DNA of 56,382 bases, taken from an uncultured Ruminococcus sp. GTDB taxonomy: Bacteria; Bacillota; Clostridia; Oscillospirales; Acutalibacteraceae. Position 1 is the stretch's first letter. Each line of letters opens with the position of its first letter. Position numbers and translations under genes: made by a program. The notes beneath the pieces were generated by a model that did no database searches, was not told the DNA's origin, and saw only the letters and a program-made list of their open reading frames with translations. The stretch is from assembly GCA_902776185.1 (NCBI GenBank), contig CACYPH010000008.1:1-56382 (forward strand), given 5' to 3'. Positions 31,405-39,285 of this stretch are shown piece by piece.

Positions 31405-32688
31405 TTATTTTGTTGGTATGCTAAGCCTAACTGTCGTTAAATTCCCATAATATTTTCCAATATAGTTCAACCAACTATCCAATCGGACATAACAGGATTT
31501 CGCAGAATAATAATCTGATTGAGGAGAATTTGCATAATCTGTAAAGTATTTTTTACTATTTAGTTTGACATTACCTTGGTTCTTAATCTCCATTACTGTG
31601 AATCCTTTTTCTTCCAACTTACTGGTATTTCCATTATAGCCTATGATCACAGAAGCATGACCGTAATTGTATCCGTTGGTATTTTTATAATAATACACTA
31701 CTACAGGAATCCCTTTTTTTAAATTGTCGTAGATAGACTGCAAATTAAGCTTACTTCGTGTGCCGTTATATACTTGCTTATTGTGAGTACTCCAATTATT
31801 TACCATTGTGGATGTATAATCTATGTCTTTTCCTGCTGTCCTATAATTCTTATAAACATATGCATATGCAGTGGCAGTCGAAAGTTTTAGACAATACATA
31901 TAAGGATCATTCTTTGGCTGATAGATTCGTGAAATGTTTAGGGCATTTATTTTCGGATAGTTATTGGTTGTTACAGGAACTGGATCTGTTTTAAAGTTTT
32001 TAATTGAACTGTAATAATCCTTTCCGCCTACCGTGATAAAGAATCGATAATAGTATGTAGTGTTTGCTTTCAATGAGCCATACCACTTACTCATTAAATA
32101 CCAAGTTGAGAAATCACTGGTTTTACTGATTGGTTCAGACTTAGTTGCCAACCATGTGCCGCTTTTTGTACCGATTTGAAAACCGACTTTCGTTACTTTG
32201 ACTTTATATGGATTCGATACTTTTGCATTAATCTGAGCATTATTATGAGTCTTATTGGTCACACCGTTTACAGTAATTGTAGGAGTATCAGACTTTGTTT
32301 TAAAAGAACCAATACTGCTATATTTATTTTTTCCACCGGTAGTGATAAAAAAGCGATAATAATATGTCTGGTTAGACTTTAGCTTTCCATACCATTTGCT
32401 CATTAAGTACCATGCGTTAAAGCCGTTAGTACGGTTTATGTTTTCAGATTTTGTAGTTGTCCATGAACCGCTTTTTGTACCTAACTGAAAACCAACTTTT
32501 GTAATTTTCGCTTTTGACGAATTGTTTACAGTAGCATTGATCTGTGCATTATTGTTAGTCAAATTCGTTACAGCCTTCAAGGTAATAGACGGTGCCGCTG
32601 CATCTGCAGACACGATACCCGCTGCGCTGATCATTGAAACAAGAATAATCAGCACCATCAGGGTCGATAAAATTCTTTTTGCTTTCAT
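31405..32688 (-). CDS. Secreted C39-like cysteine peptidase with two FN3-like repeats
   Basis: A 427-residue exported protein. Signal peptide 1-30 (MKAKRILSTLMVLIILVSMI, then ADA). Two near-identical repeats of about 100 residues (about 33-132 and 135-234) share KVGFQLGTKSGSW and TYYYRFFIT and look like fibronectin-type beta domains. The C-terminal Peptidase_C39_2-like domain has Cys266 in MYCLKLSTATA (CxxxS as in the family), His344 in YGHASVIIGY and Asn370. Neither ABC-transporter parts nor substrate peptides adjoin it, so it is unlikely to be a bacteriocin leader peptidase. The start 32688 has AAAGGAGAG upstream. The gene is much more AT-rich than its surroundings, which suggests transfer. 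Confidence 0.72.
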   Translation of the reverse strand: MKAKRILSTLMVLIILVSMISAAGIVSADAAAPSITLKAVTNLTNNNAQINATVNNSSKAKITKVGFQLGTKSGSWTTTKSENINRTNGFNAWYLMSKWYGKLKSNQTYYYRFFITTGGKNKYSSIGSFKTKSDTPTITVNGVTNKTHNNAQINAKVSNPYKVKVTKVGFQIGTKSGTWLATKSEPISKTSDFSTWYLMSKWYGSLKANTTYYYRFFITVGGKDYYSSIKNFKTDPVPVTTNNYPKINALNISRIYQPKNDPYMYCLKLSTATAYAYVYKNYRTAGKDIDYTSTMVNNWSTHNKQVYNGTRSKLNLQSIYDNLKKGIPVVVYYYKNTNGYNYGHASVIIGYNGNTSKLEEKGFTVMEIKNQGNVKLNSKKYFTDYANSPQSDYYSAKSCYVRLDSWLNYIGKYYGNLTTVRLSIPTK

Positions 32689-32799
32689 AAAAATCTCTCC
32701 TTTGCTTAAAATATTATTATAATGATCTATATGCACTGTCGACTAATATCATCACGCATCCGCCGACAGGTTTGAACTTAATGATTTTTTGTCGTATCA

Positions 32800-33450
32800 T
32801 TATCTTGTCTTATTATAAACAGATTTAAGCGTATCTTTTTTTATAGAGTATTGATATGCATTTATCCATTTATCGTGATTTGATTTTGATTTTTTTGCTC
32901 CATTGATATAATATGTTTTCTTATCTCCTGCCTGATTCACTTTCACTCGATGGGTAACAGATATTTTTGAGCCTTTGACGGTATAATAATACCTATTAGT
33001 CGTCAGATGTATCGGATCACCGCCGCCGTATGTCCATTCAGCGTATACATATTTCTTGCCGCTCGTTTTATTCACGGCTACCCCTATTTTAGTGGAAGAA
33101 CCCTGACCGGCGTCGGAGCCAAGTTGGATGCCGTTAACAAGCGTCTTGACTTTTCCGTTAGCGGATGTATATACATACAAGTTATGCGAATTCATACCGT
33201 AAACATCAGGCATATTTCGAAACTCAACAAGAACCAGTTCTTTTTTTCCATTGCCGTCAAAATCATAGAAAAAAGCCCTATTCTCTTTTATTTCAAAACT
33301 CGACGAATGAAGTGATTCTTTATATCTGGAAGCAATCGTTTTACTGTAAACAGACTTAGCTGCATCGGCTGATACAATACCCGCAGCGCAGACTGTCGAA
33401 ACAATCAAGATCAGCGCCATCAAAGTTGAAATGATTCTTTTTGCTTTCAT
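32800..33450 (-). CDS. Secreted protein of unknown function
   Basis: A 216-residue exported protein. The signal peptide (MKAKRIISTLMALILIVSTV to ADAA) is almost the same as that of the next gene, while the mature parts are unrelated. One recognisable feature is AFFYDFDGNGKKELVLVEF (about 62-80), a DxDxNG calcium-binding-like loop as in FG-GAP/VCBS repeats. No catalytic motif was seen. It has a consensus-like promoter (33505-33533) framed by two operator-like palindromes, so it is very probably controlled by the divergent XRE regulator. AT-rich like its neighbours. Confidence 0.7.
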   Translation of the reverse strand: MKAKRIISTLMALILIVSTVCAAGIVSADAAKSVYSKTIASRYKESLHSSSFEIKENRAFFYDFDGNGKKELVLVEFRNMPDVYGMNSHNLYVYTSANGKVKTLVNGIQLGSDAGQGSSTKIGVAVNKTSGKKYVYAEWTYGGGDPIHLTTNRYYYTVKGSKISVTHRVKVNQAGDKKTYYINGAKKSKSNHDKWINAYQYSIKKDTLKSVYNKTR

Positions 33451-33480
33451 GATTTACACCCCTTTAAAAATTTGTTACAT

Positions 33481-33500
33481 TTGCACTTATATAGGTGCAA
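33481..33500. promoter_or_regulatory. Operator-like palindrome 1
   Basis: TTGCACTTATATAGGTGCAA has perfect 6-bp arms TTGCAC/GTGCAA. It lies just downstream of the -10 of the secreted-protein promoter, over its transcription start region. It starts exactly 60 bp from a second copy. Confidence 0.7.
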
Positions 33501-33504
33501 TATA

Positions 33505-33533
33505 ATAATAACATATGGTTAGAATAATGTCAA
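33505..33533 (-). promoter_or_regulatory. Promoter of the secreted-protein gene
   Basis: On the minus strand: TTGACA (33528-33533), a 17-base spacer and TATTAT (33505-33510). It sits between the two palindromes, an arrangement expected for repression. Confidence 0.75.
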
Positions 33534-33540
33534 CAGATTC

Positions 33541-33560
33541 TTGCACTTATTTAAGCGCAA
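33541..33560. promoter_or_regulatory. Operator-like palindrome 2
   Basis: TTGCACTTATTTAAGCGCAA shares the left arm and spacing with palindrome 1; the right arm has one change. It lies just upstream of the -35 of the secreted-protein promoter and 2 bases ahead of the XRE gene's GGAGG, so binding could control both genes. Confidence 0.7.
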
Positions 33561-33575
33561 GCGGAGGTTGGTATT

Positions 33576-33800
33576 ATGAATGCTGTGTTTGAAAAGAAAG
33601 TCGGTCAAAGAATACGTCTGTTAAGAGAAGAAAGAAAACTGACGCAAGAACAATTGTCTGCAAAGCTGCAGGTCGGCGGGTGTGATATCACACGGTCGGC
33701 TCTGGCGAAAATCGAGGTCGGTCAAAGACACTTGTATGTCGATGAATTAAAGCTGTTCAAGGAAATACTGAACGTATCGTACGAAAGCATTTTGGAATAA
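33576..33800 (+). CDS. Small XRE-family helix-turn-helix regulator
   Basis: A 74-residue protein that is nearly all one XRE (lambda Cro/CI-like) domain: VGQRIRLLREERKLTQEQLSAKL, then the recognition region DITRSALAKIEVGQR (about 37-51). It has no sensor or dimerisation domain beyond this. GGAGG lies 8 bases before the ATG. It is divergent from the secreted-protein gene, and the shared intergenic region holds two matching palindromes, so autoregulation plus control of the neighbour is likely. The inducing signal is unknown. Confidence 0.85.
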   Translation: MNAVFEKKVGQRIRLLREERKLTQEQLSAKLQVGGCDITRSALAKIEVGQRHLYVDELKLFKEILNVSYESILE

Positions 33801-33805
33801 AACTT

Positions 33806-33832
33806 ACCGCCGCTGTGATCCACAGCGGCGGT
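33806..33832. terminator. Bidirectional terminator between XRE gene and gatB
   Basis: ACCGCCGCTGTG-ATC-CACAGCGGCGGT is a perfect 12-bp stem between two convergent genes. The flanking T content is modest on both strands. The stem is identical to that at 31367-31398, on the other side of the AT-rich island. Confidence 0.7.
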
Positions 33833-33848
33833 ATTGTTATGCCTGTAT

Positions 33849-35261
33849 TCAACCTATCAGTTCTTTGAGTTTTTTCGTAACAGCGCCTGCGTCGGCTCTG
33901 CCGCGGCTCTGCTTCATGACGTTTCCGAGAACCGCCATCAGCGCCTTTTCTTTGCCGTTCTTATAATCGGCGACTGCCGCGGGCATCGCGTTGATCGCGT
34001 TTTGACAATACTCGGTCAAGGTGGCGTCGTCCAGCCCTGCCATATCGGACTCGCTTATGAATTCCGTCACGGGCTTTCCGGTATCGAGCATCTGCTCAAG
34101 CGTCTTTTTCGCGAGGTTGTTCTTGAGCTTGCCGCCCTCTAACAGCTTGCACATTTCATTGAGCTGTTCAGCGGTAGTCTTGACGTCGAACGCCTCTTTG
34201 TCCGCCTCGGTCTCGAGGCGGCGGAAGATCTGTCCGATGATGAAGTTCGACGCGGTCTTGGGCGATTTCAAGCCCTCGATCGCCTTGTCAAAATACTCGG
34301 AGATACTGCGGTACTTTGTCAGCAGTGCGGCGTCCTTCTCGGGGATTTCGTACTCCTCGGTATAGCGCTGATACTTCTGCTCCGGCAGCTCAGGGAGGCG
34401 CGCCTCGATTTCTCTCACTCTCTCACGCGGTACGTTGATCGTGACAAGATCCGGCTCGCGGAAATAGCGGTAGTCGTGGGCGTCTTCCTTAGAGCGCATC
34501 GACGAGGTCGTGCCGGTCGCGTCGTCATAGCGGAGCGTTTCCTGCACAACAGCGCCGCCCGATTCGATCAGGTCGCACTGGCGCTCATATTCGTATTCCA
34601 TCGCCTTTGCGATATTGGTGATGGAGTTCATGTTCTTGATCTCGGTACGCGTGCCGAGCTTTTCGCTGCCCTCGGGACGGACGGAAATATTGACGTCACA
34701 GCGCATCGAGCCCTCCTGCATACGACAGTCGGATACACCGATATAGCGCATGATCTGCTGTAAGCGTTCGACGTACTCTTTGGCTTCGTCGATAGAGCGG
34801 AAATCCGGCTCGGTGACGATCTCGATCAGCGGTACGCCGCCGCGGTTGTAATCAACGTAGGTATCGCCGTGGTTATGGATCAGCTTACCCGCGTCCTCCT
34901 CGATATGGATGCGCAGAATGCGGATGCGTCTGCCGTTAGAAAGCTGAATATACCCATGCTCGCACAGGGGCTTATCGTACTGGCTGATCTGATACGCCTT
35001 GGGCAGATCGGGATAGCAGTAGTTCTTGCGGTCCATCTTGGCGATCTCGGCAATCTCGCAGTTGGTCGCAAGACCCGCCATGATCGCATACTCCACGACC
35101 TTTTCGTTCAGCTTCGGGAGCGTACCCGGCAGTCCGATACAGACAGGACAGCAGTGGGTGTTGGGCTCGCCGCCAAACGCAGTGGTGCAGGAGCAGAAGA
35201 TCTTGGTATTGGTGGATAACTCTACGTGGGTCTCAAAGCCCGCTACTAATTCGTATTTCAC
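33849..35261 (-). CDS. gatB: Asp-tRNA(Asn)/Glu-tRNA(Gln) amidotransferase subunit B
   Basis: A 470-residue subunit that activates the tRNA-bound carboxylate with ATP and binds the tRNA. The start region YELVAGFETHVELSTNTKIFCSC with metal-binding cysteines, NRGGVPLIEIVTEPD, and the C-terminal YqeY-like helical domain are present. GTG at 35261 was chosen because it gives the normal KYEL start and overlaps the gatA stop as GTGA. It works with GatC and GatA, encoded directly upstream. Confidence 0.95.
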   Translation of the reverse strand: MKYELVAGFETHVELSTNTKIFCSCTTAFGGEPNTHCCPVCIGLPGTLPKLNEKVVEYAIMAGLATNCEIAEIAKMDRKNYCYPDLPKAYQISQYDKPLCEHGYIQLSNGRRIRILRIHIEEDAGKLIHNHGDTYVDYNRGGVPLIEIVTEPDFRSIDEAKEYVERLQQIMRYIGVSDCRMQEGSMRCDVNISVRPEGSEKLGTRTEIKNMNSITNIAKAMEYEYERQCDLIESGGAVVQETLRYDDATGTTSSMRSKEDAHDYRYFREPDLVTINVPRERVREIEARLPELPEQKYQRYTEEYEIPEKDAALLTKYRSISEYFDKAIEGLKSPKTASNFIIGQIFRRLETEADKEAFDVKTTAEQLNEMCKLLEGGKLKNNLAKKTLEQMLDTGKPVTEFISESDMAGLDDATLTEYCQNAINAMPAAVADYKNGKEKALMAVLGNVMKQSRGRADAGAVTKKLKELIG

Positions 35262-36721
35262 AGCTTGACACCCCACTTTGTTTCTTTGAATTTATCTTCC
35301 TTTTGCTCGTACTGATAGGCGAGGTTAAGGATGGTTTTCTCGTCGAATTTCTTGCCGATGAGCTGCATGCCGATCGGCAGTCCTTCGCTGTCCTCGCCGC
35401 ACGGAATGGATACGGCAGGCAGTCCCGCCGTGTTGACCGGGACGGTGCAGATATCCGAGAGATACTGCTCGAGCTGGTCGGTCTCTTCGCCGAAGAGGTA
35501 GCCGTTCTTAAACGCGGTGACGGGTGCAGTCGGCGCAAGGATGACGTCGCACTTCTCAAAGGCGCGGTCGAATGCCTCGACGATCGCTCCGCGCAGGTTG
35601 ACCGCCTTCTTGTAATATGCGTCATAGTAGCCTGCGGACAGGACGTAAGTGCCCATCAGGATGCGGCGCTGGACCTCTTTGCCGAAGCCTTCGGAACGGG
35701 TGCGGCAGATCATGTCGTGTGTGCCGTTGTAATGCTCTGCCTTGTAGCCGTAACGGATGCCGTCATAGCGTCCAAGGTTCGAGGAAGCCTCCGCCATCGC
35801 AAGGATATAGTAGCACGGCAGGGCAAAGTCCAGCTCGGGCAGGTCGAAATAAATGATCTCTGCGCCCATTTCCTCGTAGGACTTCGCGGCTTCCAAAACT
35901 GCCGCCTTGACGTCCTCGCGCACGCCGCTGAGGTACTGGTTGGCGATGCCGATCTTCTTGCCCTTGATATCATCATACAGGGTGGGCAGGGTTGCCGCAG
36001 AGCCCTGAGAGGTGCTGTCACGGTCGTCGTACTTAGCGATCGCGTCGAATACGATCGCGGCGTCCTCCACATCGTGGGTGATCGGGCCGATCTGGTCGAA
36101 GGACGACGCATAGGCGATCAGTCCGTAACGCGATACCGCGCCGTAGGTGGGCTTTAAGCCGACGATGCCGCAGAAGGATGCGGGCTGGCGGATCGAGCCG
36201 CCGGTATCCGAGCCGAGCCCGTAGACAGCGAGATTGCCGCCGACAGCGGATGCCACGCCGCCCGAGGAACCGCCCGCCACATGGTCGAGGCTGTGGGGAT
36301 TCTTCGCGCCGCCGTAATAGGAGGTCTCGCAGGAGGAACCCATCGCGAACTCATCCATGTTGGTCTTGCCCAGCATGACGACGCCCTCCTTTTGGAGCAG
36401 CTCGTAGACGGTCGCGTCGTAGATCGGCTTGTAGCCGGTCAGGATCTTGGACGCACAGGTGGTGGCGATCCCCTTGGTGGAAATGTTGTCCTTGAGGGTC
36501 ATCGGGACGCCCTCGAGCAGTCCGATCTCCTCCCCGCGGGCGAGCTTTTCATCGACCGCCTTCGCCTGAGCGAGCGCCACTTCGGGGGTGACGGTAATAT
36601 AGGCGTTTAATTCTTTATTAGAATTTTCTATTTCATCAAGATACTGTTGCGTCAGCGCGGTACAGGTGATCTGTCCGCTGAGAAGCATGTCATGAATACG
36701 TTTGATCTGTCCCATAGTCAC
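35258..36721 (-). CDS. gatA: Asp-tRNA(Asn)/Glu-tRNA(Gln) amidotransferase subunit A
   Basis: A 487-residue amidase-signature enzyme that frees ammonia from glutamine for GatB. The Ser-cisSer-Lys triad is present: Lys in MTLKDNIS (about 80) and serines in GGSSGGVASAVGG and GSDTGGSIRQPA (about 152-182). It begins with a 4-base overlap on gatC. The motif copy at 36609 lies in its 5' part, where the protein reads ENSNKELNAY, a region naturally present in GatA. Confidence 0.96.
   Translation of the reverse strand: MTMGQIKRIHDMLLSGQITCTALTQQYLDEIENSNKELNAYITVTPEVALAQAKAVDEKLARGEEIGLLEGVPMTLKDNISTKGIATTCASKILTGYKPIYDATVYELLQKEGVVMLGKTNMDEFAMGSSCETSYYGGAKNPHSLDHVAGGSSGGVASAVGGNLAVYGLGSDTGGSIRQPASFCGIVGLKPTYGAVSRYGLIAYASSFDQIGPITHDVEDAAIVFDAIAKYDDRDSTSQGSAATLPTLYDDIKGKKIGIANQYLSGVREDVKAAVLEAAKSYEEMGAEIIYFDLPELDFALPCYYILAMAEASSNLGRYDGIRYGYKAEHYNGTHDMICRTRSEGFGKEVQRRILMGTYVLSAGYYDAYYKKAVNLRGAIVEAFDRAFEKCDVILAPTAPVTAFKNGYLFGEETDQLEQYLSDICTVPVNTAGLPAVSIPCGEDSEGLPIGMQLIGKKFDEKTILNLAYQYEQKEDKFKETKWGVKL
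36609..36627 (+). repeat. AT-rich quasi-palindrome, copy in gatA
   Basis: AATTCTTTATTAGAATTTT, 17 of 19 matches, antisense in gatA. The local codons (TCT, AAA, TTA) are unlike the GC-rich codons on either side. Confidence 0.45.
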
Positions 36722-36996
36722 GCTCTCTTTCTGACAAGGAAATGATCCTCCGCCTGTTCGGGGGCATTCTTGAGGATCTCCGTCGACGGCAGAGAGGGTT
36801 TGACCTCGTCCGCGCGGAAGGCGTTCGACAGATTGTTGATATTATCGAACTCTCCGGTCTTGACCTCGACGTTGTTGATGGTGTCGGCAAAGGACACGAT
36901 CTTCTGCATCTCTTCGGTCAGGCTGTCGAGATCCTTTTCATCGACGAACAGCTTGGAAAGCAGCGCGATGTTCTCTATATCTTCTCGTGTTACCAT
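36718..36996 (-). CDS. gatC: Asp-tRNA(Asn)/Glu-tRNA(Gln) amidotransferase subunit C
   Basis: A 92-residue subunit that holds the GatA-GatB interface. The ENIALLSKLFVDEKDLDSLTEEMQKIVSF helix pair and the later VKPSLPSTEILKNAPE motif are typical. The open frame runs further upstream into repeat A, but the ATG at 36996 has AGGAAG at proper distance and gives the normal length. The order aspS-gatC-gatA-gatB suggests one functional unit for Asx/Glx tRNA charging. Confidence 0.94.
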   Translation of the reverse strand: MVTREDIENIALLSKLFVDEKDLDSLTEEMQKIVSFADTINNVEVKTGEFDNINNLSNAFRADEVKPSLPSTEILKNAPEQAEDHFLVRKRA

Positions 36997-37015
36997 AGTA
37001 TCTTCCTTTCTATAA

Positions 37016-37179
37016 GCCTCCCTTTGGTAAAGGGAGGTGGGCTCGCCATAGCGAGCTCGGAGGAATTGCAGTATTGATCGACCGTAGGGAGAAACATTTA
37101 TTATTTGGTTAGTCGCTACGCTCCAATTATACAATTCCTCAGTCACCTTCGGTGACAGCTCCCTTTACCAAAGGGAGCC
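37016..37179. repeat. Repeat A, full inverted-repeat element
   Basis: 164 bp bounded by GCCTCCCTTTGGTAAAGGGAGG on the left (37016-37037) and its inverse ending AAAGGGAGCC. Inner blocks GGAGGAATTGCAGTA and ACAATTCCTCAGTCACC are also inverted, each beside a variable hairpin. The centre is unique and non-coding. It lies between aspS (stop 37185) and gatC. Confidence 0.88.
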
Positions 37180-37184
37180 ATTAT

Positions 37185-38933
37185 TTATCTCAATTTAATA
37201 TGCACTTCTCTTAATTGCTGCTCGCTGACCTCTCCGGGTGCGCCGAGCAGGACGTCCTGTGCGTTAGAGTTCATCGGGAAGGCGATGACCTCGCGGATGT
37301 TCTCCTCCTCGGTGAGCAGCATGATCATGCGGTCGACGCCGGGCGCCATGCCTGCATGGGGCGGTGCGCCGTACTGGAACGCGTTGTACAGAGAGCTGAA
37401 CTTTTCTTTGAGGTCGTCCTCGGTGTAGCCCGCGATGGAGAACGCCTTGACCATGATGTCGAGGTCGTGGTTGCGGACTGCGCCGGAGCTAAGCTCTACG
37501 CCGTTGCAGACGATGTCGTACTGATAGGCGAGGACGTCGCAGGGGTCTTTTTCAAGCAGCGCCTGCATCCCGCCCTGCGGCATACTGAACGGGTTGTGGG
37601 TAAAGATGATCTGACCGCTTTCCTCGTCCTGTTCGAACATCGGGAAATCCACGATGAAGCAGAATTCAAAGCGGCTCTTGTCGATCAGATCGAGTCGGGT
37701 CGCGACCTCGGTGCGGATCTGACCCGCGAGCTTGGGTGCTTCGGCGGCGGTATCGGCGATGAAGTAGATAACGTCGCCTGCCTTGGAGCCGTTGCGTTTG
37801 ATCAGCTCTTCCCTGTCGCCGGGCTTTAAGAACTTATCGATCGGGCCGTCGAAGGTCATCTCTTCGGTGACTTTGACGTAACCGAGCCCCTTCATGCCGA
37901 TAGAGAGGGCGAACTCCTCCATCTTCTTGAACCAGCTTTTGGAACAGCTTGCCGCGCCGGGTACGTTGATGGAGCGGACGGTTTTCTTTAAGAAGGGCTT
38001 GAAGTCGGTCTCCTCGAACATATCGGAGATCTCGACGATCTCGAGCGGGTTGCGGAGATCGGGCTTATCAGTGCCGTATTTCAGCATGCTCTCGGCAAAG
38101 GAGATGCGCTTGAACGGCGGTTTGGATATTTCTTTATCAGAAAATTTCTTAAAGGTTTCGTAGAGGACTTTCTCAGCGATATCGAAAACATCCTCCTGGG
38201 TTGCGAACGCCATCTCGTAGTCGAGCTGATAGAACTCGCCGGGTGAACGATCGGCACGGGCGTCCTCGTCGCGGAAACAGGGCGCGACCTGGAAATACTT
38301 ATCAAAGCCCGATACCATCAACAGCTGTTTGAAGATCTGCGGCGCCTGCGGCAGGGCGTAGAACTTGCCCTTGTGCTTGCGGGACGGGATCAGATAGTCG
38401 CGCGCACCCTCGGGAGAGGATACGGAGAGGATCGGGGTCTGCAGCTCGGTAAAGCCCAGCTCGGTCATCTTGTTGCGCAGGAACGCGATGATCTGTGAGC
38501 GCAACAGAATATTATTATGAACCCGCGGGTTCCTGAGATCGAGGAAGCGGTATTTCAGGCGGATGTCCTCGTTGGAAGCGGTGGAGGATACGACCTCGAA
38601 GGGCAGGTTATTCTTGCACTTGCCCAGCACCGTCAGGCTTTCGGCGGCGACCTCGACCATACCGGTCGCGATCTTCTTGTTGATCGTCTCCTCGTCGCGC
38701 TTGACGACCTTGCCGGAGATGGTGACGCTGCACTCGCGGTTGACGCCCTCGAGCATATTGTCGTCATGGACGACGACCTGGGTCACGCCGTATTGGTCGC
38801 GGATATCGAGGAACATAACGCCGCCGTGGTCACGGATATTTTCGACCCAGCCGGCAAGGCGAACCTCTTGTCCGATGTGGTTTTCTCTGATATCTCCGCA
38901 GGTTACGGAGCGATAAATGTTAGCTTTCATCAT
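37185..38933 (-). CDS. aspS: Aspartyl-tRNA synthetase
   Basis: A 582-residue class II synthetase. It has an N-terminal OB anticodon-binding domain (GQEVRLAGWVENIRDHGGVMFLDIRD), motif 2 CFRDEDARADRSPGEFYQLD (about 215-234), an inserted GAD-like domain, and motif 3 GMAPGVDRMIML near the C-terminus. The bacterial length is normal. Linkage to gatCAB suggests a non-discriminating enzyme that also charges tRNA-Asn for amidation; this is inference from context. ATG 38933 follows AAAGG; a neighbouring ATG one codon later is equally possible. Confidence 0.95.
   Translation of the reverse strand: MMKANIYRSVTCGDIRENHIGQEVRLAGWVENIRDHGGVMFLDIRDQYGVTQVVVHDDNMLEGVNRECSVTISGKVVKRDEETINKKIATGMVEVAAESLTVLGKCKNNLPFEVVSSTASNEDIRLKYRFLDLRNPRVHNNILLRSQIIAFLRNKMTELGFTELQTPILSVSSPEGARDYLIPSRKHKGKFYALPQAPQIFKQLLMVSGFDKYFQVAPCFRDEDARADRSPGEFYQLDYEMAFATQEDVFDIAEKVLYETFKKFSDKEISKPPFKRISFAESMLKYGTDKPDLRNPLEIVEISDMFEETDFKPFLKKTVRSINVPGAASCSKSWFKKMEEFALSIGMKGLGYVKVTEEMTFDGPIDKFLKPGDREELIKRNGSKAGDVIYFIADTAAEAPKLAGQIRTEVATRLDLIDKSRFEFCFIVDFPMFEQDEESGQIIFTHNPFSMPQGGMQALLEKDPCDVLAYQYDIVCNGVELSSGAVRNHDLDIMVKAFSIAGYTEDDLKEKFSSLYNAFQYGAPPHAGMAPGVDRMIMLLTEEENIREVIAFPMNSNAQDVLLGAPGEVSEQQLREVHIKLR
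38128..38146 (+). repeat. AT-rich quasi-palindrome, weak copy in aspS
   Basis: ATTTCTTTATCAGAAAATT, roughly 13 of 19 matches. The protein reads FSDKEIS. Listed because it is an AT island with the same arm layout and orientation, but it is the weakest member. Confidence 0.25.
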
Positions 38934-39037
38934 CGTTTTTCCTTTCATCCATATGCCGAGATTCGGGATAAAGGCATATGTTTCCAGATTCTTTAGTAGT
39001 ATAGCACATTTGGATGGTAAAGTAAAGAGGGATTTTC

Positions 39038-39213
39038 GAGTTAGGAGTGAGGAGAATTTTCGAGTGAGAAGTTAGGAGTGAGGAGTTAGGAGTTAGCTGA
39101 CATAAAAGAATCATCTAAAACATAAATGCTGAGTTTTTCGGTCAGTACCTCTTTTGTTGGAATACAAGGTTCAGTCAGATACAACTCATAACTCCCAACT
39201 CCTAACTCCTACT
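39038..39213. repeat. Second pair of inverted heptamer arrays
   Basis: Units GTTAGGA / GTGAGGA (39038-39096, partly degenerate) face ACTCCTA/ACTCATA units (39182-39213) across about 85 bp. The design is the same as 22251-22378, with a different spacer. Confidence 0.75.
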
Positions 39214-39216
39214 TAC

Positions 39217-39253
39217 AAAAAAGTCCGCCCGCATCATTGCTGACACGAGCGGA
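39217..39253 (-). terminator. Terminator of the starch operon
   Basis: On the minus strand, TCCGCTCGTGTCA and TGATGCGGGCGGA form an imperfect long stem with a short loop, followed by six Ts (39217-39222). It lies 33 bp after the amylase stop. Confidence 0.8.
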
Positions 39254-39285
39254 AATAGATGATTCGGTTTTTAATTCAATGAATC

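Larger units (their letters stand above)
38934..39285. other. 352-bp gap between aspS and the amylase
   Basis: No gene. It contains the amylase terminator (39217-39253) and a pair of inverted heptamer arrays (39038-39213). The stretch next to aspS (38934-39037) should hold the aspS promoter and ribosome site; AAAGGAAAAA is visible, but no convincing -35/-10 pair was found. Confidence 0.75.

Noticed and set aside
37016-37179. A T-box or riboswitch in the gatC leader
   Set aside because: The sequence is a copy of dispersed repeat A, with no T-box core or specifier features.
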